The notes below the pieces were generated by a model. It did no database searches. It saw only the letters and a program-made list of their open reading frames with translations, and had not been told where the DNA came from. This document shows positions 18,941 through 27,147 of a stretch of DNA of 64,000 nucleotides, piece by piece; within the stretch, counting starts at the first letter, position 1; each line of letters begins with the position of its first letter. The DNA lies in NCBI RefSeq assembly GCF_014041935.1, contig NZ_CP059491.1:558001-622000 (forward strand), written 5' to 3'. Made by a program: the position numbers and the translations under genes. The DNA comes from Gordonia jinghuaiqii. Its GTDB lineage: Bacteria > Actinomycetota > Actinomycetes > Mycobacteriales > Mycobacteriaceae.

Positions 18941-19522
18941 TCAGACGATCGCGAGACCGTCGATGGTCGTCGCACTTCTCGATGCCGTGCGGGCGTCGTC
19001 GAGTGCGGCGACCAGGCCGGTGATCATCGCGCGTTCCTCGTCGGCGTGACGCAGGCACACACCGTCGATGAGCCCGGGGCCGATCAGGGCGAGCGGGTCG
19101 GTCTCGTGGCGGTGGATCACCGCGGCGCCGAGCAGACGCTGCGCCTGACCGGGGTCGGAGTCCCAGAGCGCGTCGGCGGTGAGGAGATAGAGTCGGATGG
19201 CGGGCGGGTAGTCGTGCAGGTTCACCATCGCCCACGCCCAGTGTTTGGCGACGTCGACGGTGTCGGACTCGCCCCGGCCGTGCGTGCGCACGTACTTGCC
19301 GTGCAACTCGCGGCACAGATGGCTGGAGTCCGACCACAACGCCAGGTGCGACATGCACCGGACGCAGTCGTGCACATTGGACAGGTACATCGCCGAGTAC
19401 GGTCCCTCGCGGCGTGACCTGATCTCGCGAAGCACGGAGAACTCGGCCAGCGCGTGGTCGTATTCACCGGCCGAGAGCAGGGCCTGGGCCTCGGCCTGCA
19501 TTTCCTCGATCACCTTCGACAT
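18941..19522 (-). CDS. small TPR-like cytoplasmic protein
   Basis: A 193-residue, mostly helical protein. Repeated helix pairs such as ALLSAGEYDHALAEFSVLREI and HWAWAMVNLHDYPPAIRLYLLTADALW have the spacing of tetratricopeptide repeats. A CVRCMSH segment contains close cysteines of unknown meaning. I do not recognise the family. It is divergent from the DUF5709 gene. The start at ATG 19522 is preferred over an upstream in-frame ATG at 19570. Confidence 0.6.
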   Translation of the reverse strand: MSKVIEEMQAEAQALLSAGEYDHALAEFSVLREIRSRREGPYSAMYLSNVHDCVRCMSHLALWSDSSHLCRELHGKYVRTHGRGESDTVDVAKHWAWAMVNLHDYPPAIRLYLLTADALWDSDPGQAQRLLGAAVIHRHETDPLALIGPGLIDGVCLRHADEERAMITGLVAALDDARTASRSATTIDGLAIV

Positions 19523-19611
19523 TGTCCTCGATCGGCGTCCCCGCCATGCGCTGTTTGATCGAAGTCGCACAATCCTGGCGGCGGTCCCGACGGACTGGCA
19601 TCGTGGCAGGG

Positions 19612-20133
19612 GTGAAGGACGACATCGGCAGCACCCCGGAAGGTTCAGACGGCGAGTTCAGCCTCGACGAGGACGATCAACTGCAGCCTGAGGACACCCT
19701 CGACGACCGTGGCATCGACGACGTCCTCGACGAGGGCTACTCACCGCCCGACTACGCGCCGAAGGGCGCGGTCCACGGACTGACCGCCCGCGAGCAGGCC
19801 GACGGCGAGACGCTCGACGAGCGACTGGCCGAGGAGGAACCCGACGTCGGGGCGGTGGATCCGCTCGACGAGATCACCGCCGAGGAGCGTAGCCGAACCG
19901 ACTGGCGCGCACACGATTCCGACACCGATGACGAGTTCGACACAGGCGACGAGGTCGGGGACCGGCGCGCCGGGAGGCTGATCGCGCCCGACGAAGGGTC
20001 GGGCATCGACACCGAGCCCGATGCCGTCGCCAGTGACGCCGGCATCGATGGCGCCGGCGCCTCCGCCGAGGAGGCTGCCGTGCACCTCATTCCGGAGTCG
20101 GAGCGGGAGCCGGATGGGGAGCCGGAGCGGTAG
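19612..20133 (+). CDS. DUF5709-like acidic protein
   Basis: A 173-residue, highly acidic, probably disordered protein. The segment LQPEDTLDDRGIDDVLDEGYSPPDYAP followed by GETLDERLAEEEPDV matches the actinobacterial DUF5709 pattern. Function unknown. GTG 19612 is selected because the conserved part starts right after it; GTG 19603 and ATG 19522 are possible. It is convergent with the Clp-N regulator gene. Confidence 0.65.
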   Translation: MKDDIGSTPEGSDGEFSLDEDDQLQPEDTLDDRGIDDVLDEGYSPPDYAPKGAVHGLTAREQADGETLDERLAEEEPDVGAVDPLDEITAEERSRTDWRAHDSDTDDEFDTGDEVGDRRAGRLIAPDEGSGIDTEPDAVASDAGIDGAGASAEEAAVHLIPESEREPDGEPER

Positions 20134-20168
20134 TCGGCGGGCCCGAGGCCACTTCGGTTGCGCCGGAC

Positions 20169-20918
20169 CTACTCCGGCGCCTGCGTGGTGACTTGCGCGA
20201 GCGCGGCCACGATCGTGTCGCGGATGGCGTCGCTCGCCAGTCCCAGGCCGGTGAGGACCTCGGCCACCTTCTCGTCGGCGAACAGGCCGAGAAGTAGGTG
20301 TTCGGTGCCGACGTAGTTGTGCCCGAGGTCGATGGCGGCGCCGACCGTCGCCTCCAGGACTGCTTTGGCCGGATCGTCGTAGGGCACCACTGTGGACGCC
20401 TCGGCAGCGGGGATGTCGCGCGGGGCCGGAACCAGTGGTGCGGTCGCGCCGGACCACGTGTCCGCGTCGACGCCGAACTCGCCGAGAACGGCGAACACCA
20501 GCGCCTGCGGTTCGGTGCTCAGGGCCTGCGCGATGTGGCCTGCGGTCACATGTTCGGCGTGGTCGGCGGCGGCTGCGCTGTTGGCGGCCATCAGGACATT
20601 CGCCGCACGCGGGGTGAAGCGTGAGAACGGGTTCGCCTCACCGGCGAGCGCGCCGGCATCGCCCGATGTGGACACGCGGTCGACGAACCGCTTCTGAGCG
20701 GCTTGTTTGCTGACACCCATCCTCGCGCCGATCGCTGTCCACGACGCGCCCGAGCGGCGTGCCCGGTCGACGAAGTGGCCGATCAGGCTGTCGGCGACCT
20801 CGTCGAGATGCTGGGCGGCGAGCACGGCGTCGGCCAGCTGGTCGAGCGGGTCGTCGTGCACCGTGCGGATCGCGGTGATGAGGTCGTCGAGGCGGATCGG
20901 GGGCGGGTTCCGGGGCAT
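20169..20918 (-). CDS. Clp-N-domain HTH protein, probable regulator
   Basis: A 249-residue protein. Residues 1-80 include ARRSGASWTAIGARMGVSKQAAQKRF, a helix-turn-helix. Two Clp N-terminal repeats follow (FTPRAANVLMAAN...HVTAGHIAQAL and AKAVLEATVGAAIDLGHNYVGTEHLLLGLF), with no AAA+ domain. The Clp-N repeats probably sense or bind peptides or a protein partner while the HTH binds DNA. The gene starts inside one of two large palindromes, so autoregulation is likely, possibly together with egtB on the opposite strand. Confidence 0.75.
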   Translation of the reverse strand: MPRNPPPIRLDDLITAIRTVHDDPLDQLADAVLAAQHLDEVADSLIGHFVDRARRSGASWTAIGARMGVSKQAAQKRFVDRVSTSGDAGALAGEANPFSRFTPRAANVLMAANSAAAADHAEHVTAGHIAQALSTEPQALVFAVLGEFGVDADTWSGATAPLVPAPRDIPAAEASTVVPYDDPAKAVLEATVGAAIDLGHNYVGTEHLLLGLFADEKVAEVLTGLGLASDAIRDTIVAALAQVTTQAPE

Positions 20919-20943
20919 GCGTCAACCATAGGTTGACGCATGC
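20915..20943. promoter_or_regulatory. 13-bp-arm palindrome over the regulator start codon
   Basis: GCATGCGTCAACC (20915-20927), spacer ATA, then GGTTGACGCATGC (20931-20943). Perfect. It covers the start codon of the Clp-N HTH gene. Its core GTCAACC/GGTTGAC is shared with the adjacent palindrome. Confidence 0.75.
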
Positions 20944-20972
20944 CCATCGTCAACCCCGGGTTGACGATGGGC
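20942..20972. promoter_or_regulatory. 15-bp-arm palindrome upstream of egtB
   Basis: GCCCATCGTCAACCC (20942-20956), centre C, then GGGTTGACGATGGGC (20958-20972). Perfect 31-bp palindrome directly abutting the first one, with the same CGTCAACC core. It lies between the divergent Clp-N regulator and egtB. Confidence 0.75.
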
Positions 20973-21122
20973 CCGACCCGGGTCGGAGGTCGGACGCGAA
21001 GGTCACGATCGTTGACAGCAGCGGCGGTCGTCGTGACGATGGATGCGGAGATCGCCGAAGACGCCACCGCCCGCCCACTGACGTTCGTGCCCCACCCAGT
21101 CCTTGCCACGGGAGGTTTTCCA

Positions 21123-22400
21123 GTGAGCATCACCGAACCCACCGTCCGCCCCGGGGCCACGAGCACTCCGGGAGCCGGTGGCGCCAACGCCGACACCGTG
21201 CGCCGGTTCCTCGACGTCCGATCGCTGACCGATGCGCTGGCGCAGCGGCTGTCCGCGGAGGACCAGACGCCGCAGTCGATGACCGAGGCCAGTCCCGCGA
21301 AATGGCATCGCGCACACGTGACCTGGTTCTTCGAGGAGTTCATCCTGCGTCGGGATCCCGACTACGCGGTGTACGACGAGACCTTCCGGTATCTGTTCAA
21401 CAGCTACTACGAGGCGGTCGGCGCACGACACCCGCGGCCCGACCGCGGCCTGGTCACGCGACCCGGCGTCCGCGACGTGACGCGCTACCGCGAGCACGTC
21501 GACGCCGCGATGGTCGAGGTCCTCGAGAGCGGACGGCTCGACGACGCGGGCCTCGATCTCGTCGAACTCGGCTGCAACCACGAGCAACAACATCAAGAAC
21601 TGCTGCTCATGGACATCAAGCACCTGTTCTCCACGCACGCTTTCGATCCGGTGTTCCTCGACCGTGAACCGGACGAACCGGGTGCCGGAAAACCCATGGG
21701 CTGGCGGGCATTCGCCGGTGGTGTGCACGAGGTCGGGGCGCTGGGAAGCGGGTTCTCCTACGACAACGAAGGTCCCCGCCACCGTGTGTATCTGGAGGAT
21801 TTCGAGATCGCCGACCGCGCGGTGACCAATGCCGACTGGCTGGAGTTCATGGCCGACGACGGCTACCGACGTCACGAGTTCTGGCTCTCCGACGGCTGGG
21901 CCCGAATCGGTGAGACCGGTTGGGACGCACCGGGTTACTGGCGCGAGGAGGGCGGCGAGTGGACGACGTTCACCCTGTCCGGCCGGCGGCCGGTGGTACC
22001 CGACGAGCCCGTCGTTCACGTGTCGTTCTACGAGGCGGACGCGTACGCGCGCTGGGCCGGTGCGCGGCTGCCCACCGAATTCGAGTGGGAGATCGCTGCC
22101 GGGGCACTCGGAGACGCACGCGGGACGCTCCTCGACCCCACGCGATGTCACCCCGGCAGCGCGGGTTCGGCAATGGTCGGTGACGTGTGGGAATGGACGT
22201 CCAGCGCGTACCTGCCGTATCCGGGCTTCGTGCCGGCCAACGGCGCGGTGGGTGAGTACAACGGAAAGTTCATGTCCGACCAGCACGTACTCCGCGGCGC
22301 GAGTGCGGTGACGCCTGCCGGTCACGAGCGGATCACCTACCGCAACTTCTTTCCGGCCCCGTCGCGGTGGGTGTTCTCGGGACTGCGGCTCGCTCGATGA
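21123..22400 (+). CDS. egtB: ergothioneine biosynthesis sulfoxide synthase EgtB
   Basis: Non-haem iron enzyme joining a cysteine-type thiol to hercynine with O2, the central step of ergothioneine synthesis. The 425-residue product has an N-terminal DinB-like domain with iron ligands in KWHRAHVTWFFEE and NHEQQHQELLL (HxxxH). A C-terminal formylglycine-generating-enzyme-like domain follows, with GDVWEWTSSAY and RNFFPAPSRWVFSGLRLAR. GTG 21123 has GGGAGG at 8 nt; the frame is open to 20940 through the palindromes. The stop overlaps egtD by 4 bp. No egtA or egtC homologue adjoins, unlike the five-gene mycobacterial cluster. Confidence 0.93.
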   Translation: MSITEPTVRPGATSTPGAGGANADTVRRFLDVRSLTDALAQRLSAEDQTPQSMTEASPAKWHRAHVTWFFEEFILRRDPDYAVYDETFRYLFNSYYEAVGARHPRPDRGLVTRPGVRDVTRYREHVDAAMVEVLESGRLDDAGLDLVELGCNHEQQHQELLLMDIKHLFSTHAFDPVFLDREPDEPGAGKPMGWRAFAGGVHEVGALGSGFSYDNEGPRHRVYLEDFEIADRAVTNADWLEFMADDGYRRHEFWLSDGWARIGETGWDAPGYWREEGGEWTTFTLSGRRPVVPDEPVVHVSFYEADAYARWAGARLPTEFEWEIAAGALGDARGTLLDPTRCHPGSAGSAMVGDVWEWTSSAYLPYPGFVPANGAVGEYNGKFMSDQHVLRGASAVTPAGHERITYRNFFPAPSRWVFSGLRLAR

Positions 22401-23356
22401 CCGTCGACAGCGAGGTCACCACCGGGCTTGCGGCAGATGCTCTCTCGGGCCTGTGGCGCAACCCGCCGACGCTGCCGACCAAATGGCTCTACGACGAACG
22501 CGGCAGCAAGCTGTTCGACGAGATCACCCGGCTCCCGGAGTACTACCCGACACGACGCGAAACCGCCATCCTGCGAGCACGTTCCACCGAGATCGCCGCG
22601 GCGACCGGAGCGACGATGATGGTGGAGCTCGGTTCGGGCACCTCCACCAAGACCCGGCTGCTGCTCGACGCGTTCGCCGGCCGCGGCGGCCGATTCACCT
22701 ATGTCCCCGTGGACGTCAGCGCCGAGACGCTCACCGCCGCAGCCGAAGTGCTCTCCGCGGATTATCCGGGGATCGACGTCGTGCCGGTGATCGGCGACTT
22801 CACCGAACCCGATCTCGCACTGCCGGAGACCGACGGCCCGCGACTGGCGGTCTTCCTCGGCGGCACCATCGGCAACTTCGACCAGGCGGCCCGCGCCGAG
22901 TTCTACCGCGGTCTCGCGGCGTCGCTCACGCCGGGCGACTTCTTCCTGCTCGGCACCGACCTCGTCAAGGACACCGGCCGACTCGTCGCCGCCTACGACG
23001 ACAAGTCCGGCGTCACAGCCGATTTCAACCGCAACATGATCGAGGTGATGCGGACCGGCCTCGACGCGCGCGGTCTCTACGCCGACGATTTCGAGCACAT
23101 CGCCCGCTGGAATCCCGCGGAGCACCGCATCGAGATGTGGCTGCGTGCGCGCCGCGACATCGACGCCTACTTCGGCGTCCTCGGACGTTCGTGGAGACTG
23201 GCCGCGGGAACCGAGATCCACACCGAGATCAGCACCAAGTTCCAACCGCAGGCCCTGTGCGCCGAACTCGAGGAGTCCCGGCTGGAAGTCGCGTCGTCAT
23301 GGACCGACCCGGCAGGCGACTTCCAGCTGACGCTCACGCGTCGGGGGAGTGTCTGA
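22397..23356 (+). CDS. egtD: L-histidine N-alpha-methyltransferase EgtD
   Basis: Trimethylates histidine to hercynine with S-adenosylmethionine, the first step of ergothioneine synthesis. The 319-residue enzyme shows the EgtD start region TKWLYDERGSKLFDEITRLPEYYPTRRE, SAM loop VELGSGTSTKT, FLGGTIGNFD and the histidine-binding stretch DFNRNMIEVM. ATG 22397 overlaps the egtB stop. Its 3' end consists of repeated sequence shared with the convergent oxidoreductase gene. Confidence 0.95.
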   Translation: MTVDSEVTTGLAADALSGLWRNPPTLPTKWLYDERGSKLFDEITRLPEYYPTRRETAILRARSTEIAAATGATMMVELGSGTSTKTRLLLDAFAGRGGRFTYVPVDVSAETLTAAAEVLSADYPGIDVVPVIGDFTEPDLALPETDGPRLAVFLGGTIGNFDQAARAEFYRGLAASLTPGDFFLLGTDLVKDTGRLVAAYDDKSGVTADFNRNMIEVMRTGLDARGLYADDFEHIARWNPAEHRIEMWLRARRDIDAYFGVLGRSWRLAAGTEIHTEISTKFQPQALCAELEESRLEVASSWTDPAGDFQLTLTRRGSV

Positions 23357-23396
23357 CGCTCACGCGTCGGAGCCCGGTGTGACGCTCACGCGTCGG
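23328..23396. repeat. three direct repeats across the convergent gene ends
   Basis: TGACGCTCACGCGTCGG occurs exactly at 23328, 23354 and 23380, a 26-bp period. The first copy encodes the last residues of egtD, the second starts in its stop codon, and the third encodes the C-terminus and stop of the minus-strand oxidoreductase. Confidence 0.9.
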
Positions 23397-24471
23397 TGAG
23401 GAGCTCGCGGACCCGCGGGATGACCTGCGTGCCGTAGAGCTCGATGCTGCGCAGCTGCTCCTGGTGGCCCAGTGTTCCGTGCGAGTATTTCATGTCGAAG
23501 CGGCTCAGTCCCAGCGCCCGCGCCGTCGCGGCGATCTTGCGGGCCACCGTCTCGGGCGAGCCGACATAGAGCGAACCGTCGGGGCCGGTCGACCGCTCGA
23601 ACTCGATGCGGGTCGGCGGCGGCCAGCCGCGTTCACGACCGATCCGGCCGACATACTCGCGGTAATGCGGCCAGAGTTCTTCGCGGGCCTGCGCATCGGT
23701 GTCGGCGACGTGCCCGGGCGAATGCACCCCCACCGGGAGCGGCGAGCGGCCCAGCTCCCCGAGCGCGCGGTGATACAGGTCGACATAGGGGCGAAAACGC
23801 AGTGGGTCACCGCCGATGATGGCGAGCATCAACGGAAGACCGTACGACGCCGCGCGCACCACCGACTCCGGGCTGCCGCCGACGGCGATCCATGTCGGTA
23901 GCGGGGCATTCTCGAGCTCGGGGTAAACCGGCTGCGCGCGCAACGGTCCACGCGTGGATCCCGACCAGGTCACCGGGTCACCGGTCCGCAGCTCCGCGAA
24001 GAGTGCGAGCTTGTCGGTGAACAGGTCCTCGTACTCGGCCAGGTCATAACCGAACAGCGGGAACGACTCGGTGAACGACCCCCGGCCCAGAATCACCTCG
24101 GCGCGCCCCGACGACAGGGCGTCGACGGTCGAGAACCGCTGGAACACGCGGATCGGGTCGTCGGAGCTGAGGACGGTGACCGCCGAGCCGATCCGCATGC
24201 GCTGTGTGCGAGCGGCGATGGCGCCGAGGACGACCTCGGGGGCCGACACCGAGTAGTCGGCGCGGTGGTGCTCGCCGACACCGAGGAAATCGACGCCGAC
24301 CTCGTCGGCGAGAACTGCCTGTTCCAGCAGATCCCGGAGCGTCTGTGCGCCCGAGCGCAGGGTGCCGTCGGACTCGGCGGTGATGTCGCCGAAAGTGTCG
24401 AGGCCGAGTTCGAGGTCATGCGGCTCGAGGTCATGCGGCTCGAGGTCATGCGGTGCGGGTGGTGATTCCAT
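23386..24471 (-). CDS. LLM-class flavin-dependent oxidoreductase
   Basis: A 361-residue luciferase-like TIM-barrel monooxygenase or oxidoreductase using FMN or F420. Visible: FLGVGEHHRADYSVSAPEVVLGAIAART near the N-terminus, and VGGSPESVVRAASYGLPLMLAIIGG in the flavin-binding half. Substrate unknown. Residues 7-21 are three HDLEP-type pentapeptides encoded by 15-bp repeats, outside the conserved fold. ATG 24471 has GAGAG upstream; ATG 24483 is 12 bp further out. It is convergent with egtD. Confidence 0.88.
   Translation of the reverse strand: MESPPAPHDLEPHDLEPHDLELGLDTFGDITAESDGTLRSGAQTLRDLLEQAVLADEVGVDFLGVGEHHRADYSVSAPEVVLGAIAARTQRMRIGSAVTVLSSDDPIRVFQRFSTVDALSSGRAEVILGRGSFTESFPLFGYDLAEYEDLFTDKLALFAELRTGDPVTWSGSTRGPLRAQPVYPELENAPLPTWIAVGGSPESVVRAASYGLPLMLAIIGGDPLRFRPYVDLYHRALGELGRSPLPVGVHSPGHVADTDAQAREELWPHYREYVGRIGRERGWPPPTRIEFERSTGPDGSLYVGSPETVARKIAATARALGLSRFDMKYSHGTLGHQEQLRSIELYGTQVIPRVRELLTDA
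24409..24453 (-). repeat. three 15-bp tandem units in the oxidoreductase 5' end
   Basis: TTCGAGGTCATGCGG followed by two identical CTCGAGGTCATGCGG units, encoding PHDLE repeats on the minus strand. The DNA is similar in spirit to the HDLS-encoding array at 2269. Confidence 0.9.
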
Positions 24472-24660
24472 CGGCTCTCTCATCGGTCGGGCGGGATCGG
24501 TCGGGGAAGGCGCAAATCTGTGTCCGTTCAAGCCACGGACGTGCCACACCGGCAACATTTTTCGGAAACGTCGCATTCCCGAGGGCGTGCGGGTGACATG
24601 CTCATATTCGTTCGGGGGCCATCTCGGCAGACCCCGTCTTCTAGACAAAGGAGATCCCCG

Positions 24661-25050
24661 ATGTGGGATTCGTTCTGGGACTTCATCTGGTACACCATCG
24701 TCATCTTCGCGTTCGTCGCATACCTGATCGTCCTCTGGCACATCATCGCCGACCTGTTCCGTGACAAGGCGGCGTCGGGATGGCAGAAGGCGGTCTGGGT
24801 GGTCTTCCTGATCGTCTTCCCGTACCTCACGGCCATCGTGTATCTCCTGGTCAAGGGCAAGGGGATGGCCGAACGGCAGCGCGAGGCCTTCACCGAGGCG
24901 AAGCAGGCATCCGACGAGTACATCAAGTCGGTCGCCGGAACCTCGCCGACCCAGCAGATCACCGAGGCCAAGTCGCTGCTCGATTCCGGTGCCATCACGC
25001 CGCAGGAGTTCGAACACCTGAAGGCCAAAGCGCTCAGCGGAGCCGCCTGA
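24661..25050 (+). CDS. small membrane protein with PLDc_N-like and SHOCT domains
   Basis: A 129-residue protein with two N-terminal helices (about residues 10-30 and 42-66) resembling the phospholipase-D nuclease N-terminal membrane unit. A soluble tail ends in ITEAKSLLDSGAITPQEFEHLKAKAL, a SHOCT short C-terminal oligomerisation domain. There is a perfect AAAGGAG site 7 bp before ATG 24661. Function unknown. It lies just upstream of the peptide importer, but a 56-bp gap and a different role make co-operon membership uncertain. Confidence 0.8.
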   Translation: MWDSFWDFIWYTIVIFAFVAYLIVLWHIIADLFRDKAASGWQKAVWVVFLIVFPYLTAIVYLLVKGKGMAERQREAFTEAKQASDEYIKSVAGTSPTQQITEAKSLLDSGAITPQEFEHLKAKALSGAA

Positions 25051-25106
25051 ACCGCGCTACGGTCAGCTCCACGGAGGTGAAGCGTAGCGACCAGGAGTGA
25101 GCCCGC

Positions 25107-26090
25107 GTGATCGGATACCTGTGCAGGCGCATGGCGACATGGGCTGTCCTGGTGTTCATCGCGACCAACCTCACCTACTTCCTGGCCACCTGGTTTCTCG
25201 ATCCGAGGTCGAACTACGCGATCCGGCGACCCCCGTTGCCGGAAAGCGTCGTCGACGCCACACTCGAGACCTACAACCTCAATGACAAGACCCCACTGCT
25301 CCAGCGTTGGTGGGAGTGGCTGACCGGCGTTGTACTCCATTGGGATTGGGGATCGACGCCGGTCGGCGAGAGTGTCAACGCCGAGATCGGGTTCCGCCTG
25401 ATGTCCTCGGTGCAATTGCTCGCGGCGGCCACCATCATCTCCACGCTCGTCGGGATCGCCCTGGGCGTCTACACCGCGTTGCGCCAGTACAAGTTCTCCG
25501 ACCGTGCCTGGCAGTTCATCTCCATCGCGACCATCAATCTGCCCGTCCCGGTGGTCGGCCTCGGCATCGTGCTGGCCGCCATCTCCGTCAACCAGTTCGC
25601 CGGTTCCTCCGTCGTGTACGTGTCCGGGGCGTCGACCGTCGGTGTCGAGGGTTTCTTCCCGGTACTGCTCGATCGCATCCAGCACCTCATCCTGCCGACC
25701 ATCACGCTCGTCATCGTGCAGTACGCGGGACTGCACCTGCTGCAACGATCCATGGTGCTCGACACGATCAACGCCGACTACGTCCGCACCGCACGCGCCA
25801 AGGGACTGACCCGCGGCGTGGCGGTACGCCGACATGCGTTGCGCACCGCCATCATCCCGGTCGCCGTCGGGATCGCCTTCGCGGTCCCCGCCGTGTTCAC
25901 CGGGGCCGTTCTGACCGAGACCATCTTCGGATGGGAGGGGATGGGACGCTACTTCGTGACCTCGATCAACACCAACGACGTGCACGGTGTGGTGGCGGTC
26001 GCCGCCTTCGGCGCGCTCGCCACGGCGATCGGGGCGATCCTCGCCGACCTCGCCGTCGTCTACCTCGATCCGAGAGTCCGGGTGAGCTGA
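25107..26090 (+). CDS. peptide ABC transporter permease (DppB-like)
   Basis: A 327-residue inner-membrane subunit with six helices. The N-terminal helix begins IGYLCRRMATWAVLVFI as in DppB/OppB, and the cytoplasmic EAA loop is DYVRTARAKGLTRGVAVRRHALR. GTG start with CAGGAGTGAG upstream. First gene of a four-gene operon with overlapping junctions, the order (B, C, fused DF, A) resembling other actinobacterial di/oligopeptide importers. Confidence 0.9.
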   Translation: MIGYLCRRMATWAVLVFIATNLTYFLATWFLDPRSNYAIRRPPLPESVVDATLETYNLNDKTPLLQRWWEWLTGVVLHWDWGSTPVGESVNAEIGFRLMSSVQLLAAATIISTLVGIALGVYTALRQYKFSDRAWQFISIATINLPVPVVGLGIVLAAISVNQFAGSSVVYVSGASTVGVEGFFPVLLDRIQHLILPTITLVIVQYAGLHLLQRSMVLDTINADYVRTARAKGLTRGVAVRRHALRTAIIPVAVGIAFAVPAVFTGAVLTETIFGWEGMGRYFVTSINTNDVHGVVAVAAFGALATAIGAILADLAVVYLDPRVRVS

Positions 26091-26091
26091 C

Positions 26092-27147
26092 ATGGCGATG
26101 ATGCCGCCCGAACCGCGCGGTCAACAGTCCGGTCATCAGAACGCGACCGCACCCATCATGGGCGAGACCGGTGGGCTGCTGGCCGAGACCGATGCGACCA
26201 CGACGCCGCTGGCCCGGCGACGGGTCGGGCGCGTCAAGATCTTCGCAGGCCGGTACGCGCGCAACACCTCTGCCGTCGTCGGCCTGGCGATGTTCGTCCT
26301 ACTGGTGCTGTTCGCCCTCTGCGGCGGACTGTTCACCTCGTACTCCTACACCGACACCGATTTCCTGGCCATCGGGTTCCCGCCGTCGGTCCAGGGATCG
26401 GCGGGGGCCCAGGGATCGGCGGGGGCACACTGGTTCGGCACCAATGACGCCGGCAACGACCTGTACGCCCAAGTGGTACACGGTCTTCAGCGCTCCCTGA
26501 CCATCGCGCTGACGGTATCGGTCGGGACCACCGCGATCGCCGCGCTCCTCGGCGGGCTCGCCGCGTATTTCGGCGGCTGGGTCCAGCGGATCGTTCTCGG
26601 GACCGTCTACCTGCTCCTCGTCGTACCGACCTTCCTCATCCTCGCGCTGGTCTCCAACAGCACCGGCGGCGACTGGCGATGGCTGATCGTCGTGCTGACG
26701 GTGTTCGGGTGGATGATGCTGGCGCGGGTCATCCACTCGCTGGCGCTGACGGTGCGTGAGCGCGACTACGTCACCGCCGCACGCTATCTCGGAGTGTCCC
26801 CGCTGAGAATCATCCAGCGTCACATCCTGCCCAACATCGCGTCGCTGCTGGTGATCAACTTCGCCCTGGGCGTGGTGGCCACCGTGCTCGCCGAGACCGG
26901 GTTGTCGTTCCTCGGTTTCGGCGTCAAGATCCCCGACGTCACCCTCGGCTCGCTGTTGCAGGCGGGGGCAGGCACGCTGGCGGCGTCGCCGTGGCTGTTC
27001 TGGTTCCCCGCGGCGGTGCTGTCGCTGCTGACGATCTCGATGGCACTGATCTCCGACGGCCTGCGCGACGCCTTCGACCCGACCTCCCGCGCATCGAGAA
27101 GGAAAGCCAACGCGCGGAATTCATCGAGACGAGGGGCGAGCAGATGA
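26092..27147 (+). CDS. peptide ABC transporter permease (DppC-like)
   Basis: A 351-residue permease with a hydrophilic N-terminal extension of about 55 residues before the first helix. The HWFGTNDAGNDLYAQVVHGLQRSL segment is typical of DppC, and the EAA loop is DYVTAARYLGVSPLRIIQRHILPN. Residues 101-112 are two GSAGAQ-type hexapeptides from an 18-bp duplication at 26392-26427. It starts 1 bp after the upstream stop and overlaps the ATPase start by 4 bp. Confidence 0.9.
   Translation: MAMMPPEPRGQQSGHQNATAPIMGETGGLLAETDATTTPLARRRVGRVKIFAGRYARNTSAVVGLAMFVLLVLFALCGGLFTSYSYTDTDFLAIGFPPSVQGSAGAQGSAGAHWFGTNDAGNDLYAQVVHGLQRSLTIALTVSVGTTAIAALLGGLAAYFGGWVQRIVLGTVYLLLVVPTFLILALVSNSTGGDWRWLIVVLTVFGWMMLARVIHSLALTVRERDYVTAARYLGVSPLRIIQRHILPNIASLLVINFALGVVATVLAETGLSFLGFGVKIPDVTLGSLLQAGAGTLAASPWLFWFPAAVLSLLTISMALISDGLRDAFDPTSRASRRKANARNSSRRGASR
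26392..26427 (+). repeat. 18-bp tandem duplication in the DppC-like gene
   Basis: CAGGGATCGGCGGGGGCC is repeated at 26410 with the last base changed to A. It inserts six residues in the periplasmic loop before HWFGTND. Confidence 0.85.

Noticed and set aside
20940..21122. Extended N-terminus of EgtB
   Set aside because: It runs through the palindromic operator and lacks a ribosome site; GTG 21123 has GGGAGG and fits the family.
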